Source: Cyanoderma ruficeps (Eukaryota; Chordata; Aves; Passeriformes; Timaliidae). From it: a stretch of DNA of 64,000 nt. Position 1 is the stretch's first letter. The number at the start of each line of letters is the position of its first letter. Below are positions 12,329 to 25,218 of this stretch, in pieces. Location: contig VZDJ01007747.1 of NCBI GenBank assembly GCA_008694505.1, positions 12,927,947-12,991,946 of the forward strand, given 5' to 3'. The position numbers and the translations under genes were made by a program. Below the pieces are notes generated by a model. That model was not told the DNA's origin. It did not search any database and worked only from the letters and a program-made list of their open reading frames with translations.

Positions 12329-14661
12329 TTGGTGAGAGAGAAGGCTAAGGAGTGATTCAGAGCAGAAAAGGCAAATGGAGGGAATTCAAAAGTAAAAGAA
12401 AATTGCCTGCTGCAGCCTTTAGTCTGCACAAAACAATGATGGCTTAGCTAATGTTTCTCTGAAAATAGATACATTTTTATCCAGTCATTCTGGTAATCAT
12501 GGCTAGATGACTCTTTCTGCTCATGATGATTATTGATGAATGACTATCTGCTGATAGAGTCCATTCCTAACATCACCACAGACTTCTATAAAGCCACATC
12601 ACACATGAAAAATCAAAATGAAAGCAGAAAGAAAAGTGAAAAAGAAATCCAGAAGACATTGGACACTTACTGGAAAACATGCCTTTTCTGAGGCTTTCTA
12701 AGCTCTAGTCTTATAGAAACAGCAGCTATAATAGCTGTTTTTCATTGCACTGTATGTAGAGAGAAATGGGAGGTTTTTTGAGCTTTAGAAACATAAAAAC
12801 AGCAGTTCTGTCAGGTAAAAGAAAAGCCTGTAATTGAATATATTATCATGTATACAAAATTGTTAAAGACCTGTGTTTTTCTCTACTCTCAGTCATTCTT
12901 AGTACCGTTTGCATGGTATGTCTGTTTCACAGAATCCACCAAGGTGTATGGCACCTTTGTGCTTGCAAGGAGCCTGCATGGGGTGCTCTGTCCCTTTTGT
13001 AGTTAGCTTCTCACTTTTGTTTCTTTGGGTACTGGTTTGTTGAGAAGTATGAGACAAAACTTTCATGTACTGTGTGCCTCACTGCCTGCTAAATTGCAAG
13101 GTATTTCATGTTTTCTGAGCAAAAGGTTCTTCTGATCATTCTCACCAATATTGCCTGGTCACTATCTGAATCAGGAGAAGTGGTGAGTAGGATGCTCAGA
13201 AAAACCAAGGGAGATATTGGAGAGGTTATTAAATTAATGATTTCTGAAGGCAAAACCAGACATTAGGAAAAAGACTGGATATAGTAAATAGAGAGTGAAA
13301 ATAAAGACAAGTGTTTCATGGTGCTACTTGCTGTGTGCATGGTATATGCAGTGTACATTTCAATGTTACATGTTTAATTCTAGCATGACCAGGATGTCTT
13401 CTGTTGGAAATAGATCTATGACGTGTGCTCATATCCTTTGGTTGGACAACACTCAAATGAAGGAGAGGATCCAAGTCCAACTGTAAACTGACATAGCTGT
13501 CAGTGTGCTGGCTTTGAATTTCCTAGTGGAAGAAACTGGAATTCTGGAGAGTGGTCTTAGCTTGGGGCCTTAGCCTAAAAGATGTCACTGCCTATGTGAC
13601 TACATGAGTGTAGGTACAGTAATGCTGTTAGACCATGACTCCACAGAATCTGTGAGAATGAGATTTCTTTTCTCCAATTATGGCATTAAAGCACAGAGGA
13701 TTTTATGTCCTTGGACTAGTCATTATGAGGTGTCCTTACCATCTCCATGGCTAGTCCTCAGTGTGCAATGGAAATGAGAGGTGTTTTGTGTGGATGTTTT
13801 CTTGGTTTCCAGAAATGCCTGAGAGAATTCAATGCTGTGACCTGTTTTGTTTTATACATTCATTAGTTTACTATTGTTTCTTTGAAGACTAATTGTGATT
13901 ATGGTGTTTAGTTTTTTCCCCAGCTGTATATTTTTTCCCAGGAGGCTGTACAGGCCTCTTTCTGGCAGAAGACAGAACAGAGTGTTTGTTGCTCTTTTTT
14001 AAAATTCGCAGTATGGTTTGCTAGACAGGATAAATGTTTCCTCTAATTATTTTATCATTATTTAGTTTTTAAGCATTGGCTTTTTCTGAGTTGCTGTTAG
14101 TCAGACTGCTGGTTTGCATGCACTTCAGAAGGAATTTTGTATTTCATGAGGTAGAAAACAGTAGCACAGCATCACTGGAGGAATGGAGAGAATATGCTAA
14201 AACCACAGAACTATTACTAGCATTAGTTTAGAAAGTAGCATCAGGATCAAATCCTCTGGAACTAAACTGCAGCAGAAAAAGGGTCAGATTTTGTAACCTA
14301 AGGATGAATGTTGCCTATCCATAAAGAGAGTCTCAGATTGATGGCTGAATACAGAGCATGCTGATGAATGGAGAGAAGTAAAGCTGTAGATTGGGCTGAA
14401 TAGACTTTGTTTTTACTGTTGCCTTGGGTTTCTCATTTCTTCAGCATATAATGTTTCCCCGTGTTTACCTTATGGAAATGATTTAGTGAGATTGGCTGTT
14501 TACCAAGCTGCAGTTTCTGGTTTTGGTTTGATTTTGCAAGTTTTCTCTCTGAGCCTGTTACCTCTTTCAGACTGTCAGCTTTTAGGGGTACTTTCCCAGG
14601 TGCCATATTTTTTTCATCAAAGTAGTCTCTTTCCAGGGTTAAGTGCCTTTTCGCCACACAA
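12329..14661. other. Unique non-coding sequence
   Basis: There is no gene. A 7-bp inverted repeat (ACTGACA/TGTCAGT, 4-base loop) lies near 13488-13505. Otherwise I see AT-rich unique sequence with open frames under 65 codons. Confidence 0.55.
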
Positions 14662-14799
14662 TGTGTGTGTGTGGGGTGTTTGTTTTTTTGTTTGTTTTTG
14701 GTTTTGTTGTTGTTTTGGGGGGTTGTTTTGTGTTTTTTGGTTTTGTTTTGGTTTTTTTTTGTTTTTTTTTGTTTGTTTGTTTTTTTGTTTGTTTTTTTT
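14662..14799 (+). repeat. 138-nt G/T-only tract (A/C on minus)
   Basis: Every base from 14662 to 14799 is G or T. The tract begins as a (TG)n run and passes into GTTT- and T-rich units with G4 and G6 runs. This is low-complexity or degenerate microsatellite sequence. It yields spurious 124- and 139-codon open frames rich in Phe/Cys on plus and Lys/Asn/Gln/Thr on minus; neither is a gene. The complementary strand is purine/amino-type A/C only. Confidence 0.95.
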
Positions 14800-16158
14800 A
14801 ATGTGCTCCCCCATTGATTCTGTCTGTAGTTTCTGCCTGTTGTGGGCAACATCTAGCTAACCCTTTGAGAGGGCCTCCCATGCACAAGAATTACCTGTGA
14901 GTTGAAGTCTGGGGCTAACACATGTCTGAACTCCTTACCAAAGAGGGACAAAGACCACACATGCCACGGATTGCCATTGCACAGGTATCCTGAGATTTTT
15001 AAACCACCATGAGGATGTACATTTGAACCTTGCCTCTGCCAGGCTTTCTAATATACTTTCATGCTGCTGCTGCTGAAGAGTGCCTTTCCCACAGCTGCGT
15101 TTGCTGAACTCATATGACAACAGGGCTCTGATCCTTTGCAAGGTAATGGTGTGCTGAGGCAGATCTTTATGTATGGCGAGGCAAGGACCATCCAAATTGT
15201 GCTGGCTGAAAGGAATGATTATCTAGCTGTCTATGAACCCACAGATGGCCTCCAGGGTGTCGGAGCTCAGAGAATAAGCCCTACAAACAGAAAATAGAAA
15301 CTCGGCAATTGTAAGATGACACTAGAGAGGAAAATAAATTTAATGTGGTGATCTCAGCTATACTTCCACTGTAAAAGAAATGGATTAAGAACTGCCTTAA
15401 GGAAAAACTTACCATGCTCCATAGAAACCCTTAAGACATCCTGGGCTCAAAAGCCATGTAACGTGTTTGTAAAAGTTTTGTATGAGGGTGGTAGAGGGAT
15501 TTTAGAGCAGAAGCTGGGTGAGAGGCTAGCTAGCAGTGACAAACCTGTTAGGATATAGACAGAAAGTATGCAATGCCTCCTGGATCTGAAAAGTCAAAGT
15601 TCTTTTGACAGATTAATTCATGTTTTAAGGAAAGATATTTTCACATAGAAGAAAAGTTGAACCCTTCTTTTTAAAATGCTCTTTGAAAAGAACTGAAAAA
15701 TTAAGATAATGATCTAAATTATATCCTTCTAAAGTTCAAATTCAGTAGGAGTATGTTTGGTTTTTTTGTTTCAGAGGGAGAGATCAGGGAGGCCCTGTGG
15801 ATCAATATAATCAATGTGAATAATTAATCTATTTAGCATACCAAGCATAGGGTCTCTGAACACAAGCTTCTTGTAATTCAGCAACTATAATGACTTGGCT
15901 TGTCTTGGAATGTGTTTAGACACAGCGGTGTAGATTCTGTAGATTCATTTGTGTAGATGCACAGGAGGCACTGGCACTGTACATATGAATGACATAAGGG
16001 AGCAAGGCTGAACCCTTTTATTCCCTAAAGAAGAATTTGAAAATTCATGTATTTATTCTTTGAACAAGTATTTCATTGATCCAATAGACCACCCTCCTAT
16101 TTTATTCAGTGTTTTCTTGGAAATAACCGGTTGATAGTGCAAACCACACAAGATACAT
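14800..16158. other. Unique non-coding sequence
   Basis: No gene or recognised repeat. A minus-strand frame of 86 codons at 14935-15195 has no recognisable domain and no convincing splice context. Confidence 0.55.
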
Positions 16159-16183
16159 GGGGGATGGGGGGCCCTGGGGGGGG
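16159..16183 (+). repeat. G-run cluster
   Basis: Three guanine runs of 5, 6 and 8 bases (16159-16163, 16166-16171, 16176-16183) are separated by AT and CCCT. The 8-base run could supply two triplets, so a G-quadruplex is possible. The sequence lies just left of the LTR-like block. Confidence 0.85.
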
Positions 16184-16247
16184 AATCATATGTCTGAGAA
16201 TAATAATATTCTCAATATGATAATGCTTTAGAATTCAGTAATACCGG

Positions 16248-17036
16248 TGTGGCCCCTTCTCCCCTTTACCTGTTTGAGCATTAACCACCATGGATGGTTG
16301 TGGTGGACACATCTGGCTTACAGATAACAACACCATAGTTAAGGGCCTTGAATCTTGCTCAACAGCTAAGGGCCATAAGTCTTCTTCAACATCTAAGAGC
16401 TAGCTGAGTATTCACCATTCCAAAAGACAGCTGGTATGCAAATATATCTCTTAGTTAATTATCTCACTCCATATACTTAGCATAAAGCTAAGGGCCCACT
16501 GAGCACTCCAGCATGGCAGCAGGTACACACCAGGATCTCCCCCTGAGCAGGGATGACTCTCAAGGTTGCTTCTTAAGTCTGACGCATTCTTTGCTACAGT
16601 AGATTCTTGGTAAGTGATTGATAGTGTGCTTAACTTTAAAATCTCAGTAGGTGATATAAAGGATTTATTGTACACATACAATCCTTTAAACATAAACCAT
16701 TGACCACGCCTGGGACTAAGTCTGAATCCAGCAGCACAAGACTCCCTTCTGAGAATTTTTAGACCACAAAGAGGTCCTTTCTCAACCTCATGAATCAATA
16801 GGAGGGTCTCCCTGGCAGTTTTGCCTGAATCTGTTCCCTATGCAGTAATCAAGTGTACCTTACCATCAAATTTTGTAAAACCCCTGTCACATTTACTATC
16901 AAACTTTGTTAAATCACTGGTTTATATCAATAAACATAATGCTGCTTCTCTAGTACAAATAAAGTACATCACCCCATCCATGACAACTTTGTGGGAAACT
17001 GGGGAACAATGACATATAATTCTGGTGGGACTTACA
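16248..17036 (+). mobile_element. Candidate endogenous-retrovirus LTR-like block
   Basis: The block is compositionally distinct (less AT-rich) and has the order expected of a plus-oriented long terminal repeat. A possible TG start is at 16248. The motif AGYTAAGGGCC occurs three times (16337, 16364, 16487), the first two within a 27-bp imperfect tandem duplication (16337-16363 and 16364-16390, 21/27 identical by hand). A TATAAA lies at 16655-16660. Two AATAAA signals are at 16929-16934 and 16958-16963, and a possible CA end is at 17036. A second imperfect duplication is at 16863-16886 and 16896-16920. I found no target-site duplication, no primer-binding site and no internal retroviral genes, so it would be a solo or fragmentary LTR. 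It could instead be unrelated repetitive DNA. Edges are uncertain. Confidence 0.35.
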
Positions 17037-20000
17037 GTACTTTGCATAGCATGAGGTGAATAGACATGTAAAAGGATTTTAAAGTGAAGAATTACTGAGT
17101 AATTGTGTGGAGAAGAACACATTACAGTCCTTTAAATAGTAGGAAAACATGACAGAACAAGATTTAATAATACGTGCTACTGCATTTGTGTCTGAACAGT
17201 CTCTGACACTGAGGACTCATGTCCTTCCCAGTAGAGGACTAGTGCTTTATATCTAAACAACTTGAAGCCAAGAGTAATAATACTATGTATAAATCACCTG
17301 GTATTTGGATTAAAGCAAGTCTTGCCCTAATTCTATGTCTCACATTTCTATTTGTGGACTGATTTATGTCTTCTTGAATGCCCTCTTTAATGACTTATTT
17401 GTTTTCCTTTCCTCATCTTTCCTGTCCTCTCCAAAATCTCCCTTCCTGCTTTGAAGTATTATATAATTCTTGTAAGAGTTCTGAGATGACAGAACACATA
17501 ATCCCACAGAAATAGGGATTGCTATTGATACAGGTGATTGATTAATAAATCTTTTTATAATTTTCTTATTTGCTTTACCATGTACCTGTCTAAATGATCT
17601 GTTGTTCTGAGGATGTATTTGTATAGTTCAAATTAATACTCATAAATAAAATCCCTTGCTTATGTTCAAAATTACTGGTCCTTGTAATGTCAAATGGTTG
17701 TATATGTTTTAAGTTTCACTTTACAGCTCTTGTTATTGCACAAAAAGGTGAGAACTTCAACCTTTTACAACCATATTTATGTCTTTTATGCTACAAAGGA
17801 AAGCCTAAGGATGGCTCAGGGGCATCTCAAGAAAATACTTCACGACTCTTATAACTTCTAAAAAATTAAAACAATATTCTCTTGATATGTTAAACCAGTG
17901 TCTTTTGATTTAGGGAGGGAAGAAAGAATTCTTAAGCCATGGGTCTGAACCTTTGGGGCCAGGCAATGAGGCCTTTTCAGGCCTTTCCTCTGTTCTGTGT
18001 ATCTGTAATAAGCTACTTAACATTCCTCTGTGAGTTTAAAGGAGAAAGCTTTGTTCTCTTGTCTATGTATTTTCAAGTAAGTTACATAGAGCTTAAGTTA
18101 CATACCATCTTTCTGCCTTGTGTCAAAGTCTCTGTGGGATGAAAGTGAAGGCTTTCTAAAGAACAGTTATTACTGAAGCATCTTATAAGGACGTCAGAAC
18201 AAAAGGCAAATTTTTCATTTCCTATTATTAGTTAGACCTACATTAAAATATTTTCTGCTTTCTTAGTGCCAAGAGTTCAGACTCACAATCATGCTCGTAT
18301 GTGTCTATGGTGAACGTCTCTCCATCCCACCACACTCAAAAAACCTACCATTATCTTTTCCTCCTCAACTAAGAAATGCAACCAAAGAAACCTGAAACTT
18401 GAACTATAAAATGAACATGGGACCTCTTTTCTCCATCACTGTCTCATAAGTGAAAAAAAAATAATCAAAAGAACCATGCCCTATAACAAAATTTCTTTAA
18501 AGTAGGGCAGGCAGATCTGATGTTTCTGTTGTTTTCATTTGCTTCTGTCACCTGTCTTCCTGGGGCTCCATCTGTCTCCTAAAAAGCAAACTGTTCTACC
18601 TGTCAGTTTTCATGAGAAAACAAAAACACATCACAAAATAAGCTTTAAAACTTGCTTGCCTGTGATTTGTTCATTTTCACACTAGACTTGAGCTACACCT
18701 TATTACTTTCTATACATGCTGTTTTTCCATTCATCTTGGGATTAAAAAAATACATATTTGTTTTGGGTTTGAGTGTCACTACATACCCCGCGGTGCTGTA
18801 AATATGAAACTTAAGTAAGAGAAACTCAGGTTTCTGCACAAAAGTAATGATAGCTGAGCCTTCAAAGTCCCAATTTCTGTGTTTAATATGAACCTCTGCC
18901 ACCCTGGTCTCCTGGAGGGAGGGAAGTAGTTTTAAAAGCATCAGTTTACATACTTCTAAATATAGAATTGTTTGCTTACTTTCATATAATTATGTCAGCA
19001 CTTCCAGTGCCAACTTTTTATTTTCATAGATATAATCTTTGACTCAAGAAGTTATTCTGACAGAACCTTTTAATTTAATGCTGATCCATACGCTGCTGTG
19101 CTGCAAGCTGAAGTTATTACACAGGAGTCAGGAAAGAAGGAAAGGAAGCAGTTCTCAATACTGCATGCTATCAATTGCTGTTCCTATGATTAAAAGAAAC
19201 AGAACCCCAAAATCCATTTGCAAAAAGGCAGCTCCTTCTCTGTAGCTGTAAGGAGTGCTGGCTGTGGCACACATGCTTAACCTTTGGAAAGCAGAGCCTA
19301 CACATGTCCCAGTGCAGGTAATTCTGTCTCCATATTTACAGCACACAATTTGTGCATCACAGATAATTTTAATCATTCTTCATGCAAAGGAAGGTGTTTG
19401 TCATTCACCTGCATTTATTGCAGCCTTTCCTAAAATTTTTAACCCCGGTAAATTGTATGTCATTTACTCTAGACCCTCTCTCTGCACTCTCTGACCATCA
19501 CTGCTCTGGGCAACCTTCTTTGCCAGACTGCCAGATGAAATTGGAGGGGGGGGAAGTTCAGAAAGTAGTGTCAACAGTTTGTCTGTGTAAGGAACCTGAA
19601 TCTGGCTCTGCACTTCTCCCTGAGGCCTGAGAAAGAACACATTAGACCAGGATACTGAGTATTTGGCATTTCACGAATGTGGGAGCAAAAGCCCTACTGA
19701 GATGGAAACGTCATGTGTGTCTGGTGCAGTGTCGTAAATCATCTGTGATGGTTATAGTCCATTTAATGGGAAAAAAGAAAAGAAAAAGTTAAAAAGCAAA
19801 TAACTCAAATGTGTATTATCATTGGGATACAAACTTACTCTCTACACAGTTTTCACTCTGAATTCCAGCCAAACCTGAACTGCCAAAAAATTACAATATT
19901 AAATAACAAATACAAATGGATGGATTAGTCCATGAAAGGGTGATCAAGAGAAGTAATGAAAGGGTGTCACAGAGTTTATGTGTGTGGCTAAATGGACAGG

Positions 20001-20200
20001 TTTCCAGCTACAGAGAATATAACTTAGGGCAGGGAGCTAAGTGATCACAACTCATGTCTTCTCTCCGTGCCAAACAATATCTCGGGTATTTCATGGCAAG
20101 GGTACATTGTGGGAAAGGCGAACAGAATGGTTTGCTGGGACGTGTTTTCCCAAGCTTACAGGTGAGAAGGGGAAAAAGCAGGGATGTTTTGTAGGAGGTT
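17037..20200. other. Unique non-coding sequence
   Basis: No gene. A G8 run lies at 19546-19553. The part from about 19040 to 19640 is somewhat less AT-rich and carries overlapping short open frames on both strands (60-82 codons), none recognisable. No CR1 tail is seen. Confidence 0.55.
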
Positions 20201-20225
20201 AAAAAAAAAAAAAAANAAAAAAAAA
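20201..20225 (+). repeat. A-run with one ambiguous base
   Basis: This is a 25-base adenine run with a single N at 20216. The ambiguity is probably a consensus failure in the homopolymer. No retroposed sequence is recognisable immediately to the left, so I do not call it a poly-A tail. Confidence 0.95.
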
Positions 20226-23200
20226 GGCAACACTAATACAGACAAATGGTACCTATCCTTGAGATAATTACCAAAGCAGCTATTTAGATTGAAGGAAAAG
20301 GCAGAGAAGAAACAAGTGCTTTAGATTCAAATTGATCCTTCTATTGATCAGACTAATACCCCAGTAAGCCAAGGAGTCAGGAAAGCAGACTTTAAAACTT
20401 GAACATTTGTCTCAAGGTAAAACATGAAGACAAAGAAAATTTCCTGAAATGCTGAAAATTTCAGTAAAAATGAAATGTTTGCTTGTTCATCCAGAAAAAG
20501 TTCCCGGTGTATTTCTAAATTTAAATGTTAAAAAGCCCCCAAACAGCCCTTTTATTTGGCTTGCTAATAACTCTTGTCAACTTTTTTACTCAAAATGCCC
20601 ATTTTATAAGACTGTAATTATACTGACAGTTTGGTTACCAACAGTACCAGAGGAGGTGGGTTTTGTTATCCATCTTCATTTAAAAAGGATATTTAACTAA
20701 TTACTTCATTGACCCTGAAAATAAGGCAGGTAACTTTCTTACAAAATATAATTTTCTAATATAACATATATTTCTAATATAATACAAAATAAGGCCATTA
20801 TAACTTAATCTGGGTTTATAATATATATCACTATGTATTTACACTGATGAAATTCAAACTAACCAGAAATTTACAAAGGAACTGTCAATGCATTTATAAA
20901 GAATTATCATAATTTAACAATATGGCCCTAGAAATATGAATTAATTCATAGTATCAACAATGTTAATCATGTTATATAGTTTAAATAAAAAACAATCTGT
21001 ACATTTGGCATTTGTTTATAATTCTGAATGGACTGAATATTTATGTTCATGTAGTTGGTAAAAAATATCAGAAATAAAATCCAGGTGATATAGGCTTTCA
21101 TACATAAATTAGAATTTTTAACTGTCTTGCTCTCATAACCACAATATTAAATTTCTATAAATATGTGCAATATCAATTCAGCAGCTGCATACACTTAAAT
21201 GACAAATTTAGTAACAGTATTTACAGTAAGACTGAACAGCAAGCAGTTCAGGAGCTCAGTAAATGTGAGTTGTTCTATCCTCCTTTTCAATATCTAAACA
21301 CAGTAGTCTTCACTAAAATATAAGACCCACATATCCAGTAGTATTGCATGCAGTATATAACGATTAGCAAAGGAATTTTGACAAGGGAAGAATTTCTTGT
21401 ACCCTCTGTGAAAATATGAGATAATTTCATTCTACTACAGTTTTGACAGAAAAGATACAAACCCTTTGCAAATCCATTGTATTAAATACTGTAGGAGTCA
21501 TATTTGCAGGAAATTGTCAAATATTTATTAAAGAATAGGTGGTTTTCTGTTCATGAGGGATACCTTAATATGACAGCCTGTCAGAGAACTATTGTAATGA
21601 CGATTGCAGTAAGATTGTGTAGGTTTTGGTTAACACTAGTATTGTCTCAAAAAAGGAGAGAAGAGGTATCTGGTCATATGGTTTAGCATGGCAGGCTATT
21701 ATCTGTACTAATGGAACTAAAAAAATAAAAGCGTGAGAACTGATGGGCTGAAAATCTGTGTTTTAGATATATTTTAATTTTAGACCCAATTAAGTTTGTG
21801 ATCTTCAACTGTTTTGGTGTCCCATTGATTGAAACTGTGGACCAATACTTTTTCACAATGTGGGAATTCAGGCATCTGAACTGGATGCAATTTTTATATA
21901 GTCTTATACATATGCTAAAATTGCTTACAGATTTCTACTTTCCTGAATGTGTAAAAGAAAAAAAGATTAATCACAGCTCTTGTTTTGTTCTTTTAAGCTT
22001 CTGTCCACCCTATGCAAAAGATGATGTTTCCTGGGTGTTTTTTTAAAGTCTTACTGCAATTCCCTTTATCTGATTTGTTTAAGCAGAAAACTTCAATCTT
22101 ACTCACACCTAATTTTTTTTTCACCACTGCTTTAGGCAACTAAAGGTCATTATTTTCTTATTAAAAAACCCAAAAGCATTTTAGCTCCTCCTGAGGAAAT
22201 TTTGGCATATTCCTTGGATTTAATGAATTGACTGATTGGTCCCAAGCTTCAGTTACTACTTCTGAGTTTAACAATGCACTTGTATTGGAATGCAAAATGT
22301 TTTCTGACATTTGATTTTCCTGTGCTGATACCGATTATTTTTATTGCACCTATTGGCTAGTAAAAGAATACTCAATGTGATTCTGGCTGTGATGCATTGA
22401 CAAAGATCAGACAGGCATTTAGGGAAAATAACAGAAAACTTTAGTTACTACCAGTTATTCCTGGGGGATGCCATTAAAATGATTGATGACAAAGCACAGC
22501 CAGACCTCAGCAAAAGTTTTTGGTGGATTCTACAAGAGGTCTTTGGTGTACTCAATACACACGCACCAGAGCTACCTTCTAAAGGACCCTGTGGACTGAA
22601 CATAGCCATACTCACTGCCCCACAAAGTGTTTCCACCTTCCACAGTGTGCAGTGCAATCTACTCCCAGCACAGGGCAGCTTGCTGGGATTTCTTGCCCTC
22701 ATCTCTTTTGCATAAGTGTGGTGGGCCACTGGCAAGAAAATAGAAGGGATGGAGCATGAGAAGATTCCAGAGGTTTGGTTTAGAAGTAGGTAGGCTGGCT
22801 GTCTAGAATCTGCACACCCTTGTGTAGGGTGGTGGAAGATACCATTTCTCAGGAAAGAATAATTGGAATTAACTGCATTATAAAATAAAGAAATATAAGG
22901 AAATCATTGTATCTTTTGGAATCAGTATGACAGAGGTGACATTCATATGTGCACAATCAAAGAGCTGATTATGTATTTTTAATATACTAGTAGCTGTTAT
23001 ATAAACAACACTCAATCATCATACAGCTAATTCAAAGATATAAGCAGAAACAAAATCTCCTGGGCAATTCATTGAGGTGAAAAATCCTAACAACTACAAA
23101 AAAATCCAGAGGCTGGATCATGAATTATGAAACTGACAACAAATAAAAATATTTCCAGTATCAAAAAAATCCAAAACTTGCAATTGTTTTTGTTTACGTG

Positions 23201-25162
23201 TTTATCTTTAATTCCTCATTTGTCGTTAACTATTGTTAACATTGAGTACTTGAGGATATGATGGGACCTTTCTACACACAGCAGAAAAGAATTTGATTCT
23301 TTTTTAATTTGAAGTTGAGATAAAAGCAATGAATTAACAAAGGGGAAAGTAACTGGACTTATGCTTGAGTTTTTACAGCAGTACGTGAGATTGCATAGGA
23401 TTTTTTAAAAATATGTACTTTGAAGGTGATAGTGTCTTTCAAAATAACAGTTTGTAACTGAAACCTGTGGGAAATCTATTTGAGAAATCTATGTCTTTTA
23501 TTATTAATTATAAATTGAAGATTATTATAAAAATCTGAAGTAAAAAGGAAAGTAGGGTTCTTTTCCATGGATTTCAAATAAATTGTTCTGATTTTGCTTT
23601 GTGAGTGCAATGAATATAATGTCTTTATTACTTAATAGAGTATGAGGAGGTAGACAGGATTCCAGATAGATCTTAGAAAAGAAAATAATTCCTATTATGT
23701 ATTTCATATAATGCCAGTGAACCTTAGACATGGTTTATGACAGTAAGGTATTGACTCAGATTCATTTAAGGATTTGTAGCATAGTATTTATTTTCTCAAT
23801 TTACTGTCTTCGGTCTTGGGTTCTTCATGTTACGTAAATAGCTATAAGGAGACAAAATATTGTCACATCATTTATTGTGCCTTTATCGTAATTCCGTTTG
23901 ATGGAAATGCTTTAAAAAACCAGCAAGTACAGCATAGGACAGAGGAGCTTGTTAAAAGCAAATGAAAGATTATGATGTTGGCTCATGATTTCTAAGGGAA
24001 GCATTATTTAGAGGTTGAAAGACACATCATCTCTGAGTATTGGTGGTAGCAGGACTCTCAGAAGTCGTGTAAATTTAGTTAGTTTAGCATGAAATTCCAT
24101 TTCAGAAGATAGCCTTTGAAAAAAACGCCATCTTTGCTTCTCTCTGTATTATTCTATGGATCTACATTCAGTATTATAACCCTCGACACCAAAAATTTCC
24201 TGATGTTTTGATGTCTGTCAGGATTTCTCCAGGGCATGTAAATATATGCTTCTGGGCACACCTGCAAACATATAGATTTTGTCACCTTTGAGCTGAAGCC
24301 TCAACCCTGTTGGGAATCAGTGTAGAAATTTTTGTGTCCATTTTGTATTTATGTTCCAGTTGTGTAGGCATACATGGAGCATGTTTACTGCAGTTGAAAA
24401 TGAAAAAGTGCAAGTAAAGGAAGGGATTTTTTTTTCTTCCTACCTTTTGATAAAGAAGCATCCTTCTTCCCCATTCTGTACTATACCAATTAGTATTCTG
24501 GTCAAAGATGGGAGAGACCTAATTTTTGCTTCCATCATGAGTCTAAAGAAATAACACAGTGAATTCACTGAAAACAATATTTTAATATGGGGAAATCTCA
24601 ATTTTTCTTTTCAGGATACATTTTCTGTAAAAATGGGTGAACATTCATTGGGCCAAAACAGGAGACAGATATAGCAAACAAACAAGCAAGTGAAGTTATG
24701 GCTTGGCATTTCTAGCTTTGGCTCCAATTAATACATGATATAAGCTACACAAGCAAGAGGCTACAACCACTGTCTTGTTCCTTTATCCCTAAACTATGCA
24801 GAGCAGTAAGCTTGACTGTTAGGCAGTTGAATAAAATGATTTCTGGTTGAATTCTTTGAGAAAGAGATTAGGTGCACAGCTCCAGAAAGAGAGATTATGC
24901 ATTCATTTCTTTTTCCTTCTACAGTCTGGGACAGGGAGAAATTTATCTTTGGCAATCCATCTTGGTTACTATGGGATCCTCCCTGGCTCTTGAGCTTTCT
25001 CTTTCTTGATGAAGATTCCCCATACACAGGAAGATTTCAAAATCCTAGCAGATCCCATCTTCACCTTAACATTGCCATGAAGCACTCCTTCAGATGGGAG
25101 TACTGACTGCTGCTTGTTTTCCCACCCTTTTTCTTTCTTGCCCTGTGCTGATACATCATACT
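20226..25162. other. Unique AT-rich non-coding sequence
   Basis: No gene or recognised transposon. Around 20740-21180 the DNA is very AT-rich, with a small duplication of TTTCTAATATAA. The open frames are short and featureless, including an antiparallel pair at 22448-22735 that fits chance in a locally GC-richer patch. Confidence 0.55.
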
Positions 25163-25218
25163 CCTTGACTTGATGATCCTTGTGGATCCATTCCAACTCA
25201 GCATATTCTGTTATTCTG
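25163..25218 (+). mobile_element. CR1 LINE 3' tail, very short
   Basis: About 55 bp match the sense CR1 end: 'GACTTGATGATCCTTGTGG', 'CCATTCCAACTCAGCATATT' and a tail 'CTGTTATTCTG'. Sequence further left is not recognisable as CR1. The 130-codon minus-strand frame at 24969-25361 runs antisense through the tail and is not a gene. Confidence 0.85.

Noticed and set aside
12067..12429. Minus-strand 120-codon open frame
   Set aside because: It overlaps the antisense of the CR1 tail at 12236-12328 and resembles no known protein.
14433..14860. Open frames of 139 (minus) and 124 (plus) codons
   Set aside because: Both are created by the stop-poor G/T-only tract. Their peptides are low-complexity Lys/Asn/Gln/Thr or Phe/Cys strings with no domain.
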